A stretch of DNA of 5,639 nucleotides from Vulcanisaeta sp. MG_3. GTDB taxonomy: Archaea > Thermoproteota > Thermoprotei > Thermoproteales > Thermocladiaceae. A program made the translations under genes and the position numbers. This document shows positions 5,355 to 5,639 of this stretch, in pieces (position 1 is the stretch's first letter; the number at the start of each line of letters is the position of its first letter). The stretch spans positions 1 through 5,639 of the forward strand of contig LOCH01000049.1 in the NCBI GenBank assembly GCA_001516765.1, given 5' to 3'. The notes beneath the pieces were generated by a model. That model did not search any database, was not told the DNA's origin, and was given only the letters and a program-made list of their open reading frames with translations.

Positions 5355-5367
5355 GCGTCGAAGACGC
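5355..5367. repeat. short perfect hairpin between the unidentified gene and rpl14e
   Basis: GCGTC (5355-5359) and GACGC (5363-5367) form a GC-rich 5-bp stem around a 3-nt loop. It lies downstream of the stop codon of the minus-strand gene at 5393 and upstream of the rpl14e TATA box. On the minus strand it could mark the 3' end of the upstream transcript, but no T-run follows, so a terminator role is doubtful. Confidence 0.25.
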
Positions 5368-5392
5368 ACCCTTAGGAGTAAGTGTGGGCTTA

Positions 5393-5639
5393 TCAAGATA
5401 TGATGAAATCGTACTGCGAATTCCTCCTTACCACATTGATGCTGTGCCTAACCCTGCCCACAGAATCAAACAATCCCCTAATTATGCCCTTGGTCATGGG
5501 CATGCCAACCTCCTCATCAAATGCCTCCCTAATCGATACAATGGTCCTACCAGCAACAAACCGAACACCAACAAGTGCCAATACACCCAATGCGGTCAGA
5601 ACCCTGAGTGATGTATATAGAGCATCCCTAAAGTCCTTT
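5393..5639 (-). CDS. unidentified protein, C-terminal 81 residues (5' end outside the window), probably membrane-anchored
   Basis: An open frame runs from the window edge to a TGA at 5393-5395 with no internal stop, giving 81 residues that I do not recognise. A hydrophobic stretch lies at about residues 12-29 (VLTALGVLALVGVRFVAG) and could be one membrane helix. It is followed by a soluble tail that is basic near its end (SVGRVRHSINVVRRN). Codon choice resembles that of the neighbouring minus-strand genes, and the frame stays open as far as the window shows, which supports a real gene. It precedes rpl14e by 91 bp on the same strand, but rpl14e has its own TATA box, so the two need not be cotranscribed. 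No catalytic motif is visible. Confidence 0.6.
   Translation of the reverse strand, partial: KDFRDALYTSLRVLTALGVLALVGVRFVAGRTIVSIREAFDEEVGMPMTKGIIRGLFDSVGRVRHSINVVRRNSQYDFIIS

Noticed and set aside
5400..5406. ATGATGA, considered as the C box of another guide RNA.
   Set aside because: No D' or C' box follows at suitable spacing, and the site lies in the coding region of the minus-strand gene.
5348..5611. Plus-strand open frame (87 codons) at the right end.
   Set aside because: It is antisense to the minus-strand frame that continues to the window edge, starts between genes without a suitable TATA box, and has a Pro/Asn/His-rich composition typical of a shadow.

Overview
The window looks like chromosomal DNA of a hyperthermophilic crenarchaeon (Thermoproteota). 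The evidence is an archaeal RadA recombinase, the archaeal ribosomal proteins S11 and L14e, a DeoC aldolase of archaeal type, a C/D box guide RNA with archaeal spacing, and TATA boxes lying about 25-30 bp upstream of start codons, as expected for leaderless transcripts. The overall style fits the Thermoproteales (for example Vulcanisaeta or Caldivirga relatives), but the genus is a guess.

Layout: 1-495 (+) is the C-terminal part of a TnpB/IS605 OrfB-type protein cut by the window edge. It converges on a minus-strand series read right to left: deoC (3591-2863), rps11 (2811-2311), a GNAT acetyltransferase (2265-1651) and radA (1604-522). The gaps in this series are short, yet each gene has its own TATA-like element, so they look like separately started genes rather than one strict operon. 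Divergent from deoC is an enolase-superfamily sugar-acid dehydratase (3679-4866, +). After it lies a 129-bp gap that holds a well-formed C/D box sRNA (about 4940-4998, +), whose 3' end overlaps the stop codon of the opposing gene rpl14e (5301-4996, -). The window ends inside an unrecognised minus-strand gene with one likely membrane segment (5639-5393).

How the parts relate: rps11, rpl14e and radA are core information-processing genes, and the C/D sRNA would guide 2'-O-methylation of rRNA or tRNA, so it belongs to the same translation theme. deoC and the dehydratase form a divergent metabolic pair with a small inverted repeat midway between their starts. Joint regulation is possible but unproven. 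The TnpB fragment is the only mobile-element trace.

The most useful new observation is the C/D box sRNA. It is not a protein gene and needs box and spacing recognition to find. Second is that TATA positions favour downstream start codons for S11 and the dehydratase, each 8 codons inside the longest ORF. I see no convincing novel multi-gene system, CRISPR array, tRNA or rRNA here.
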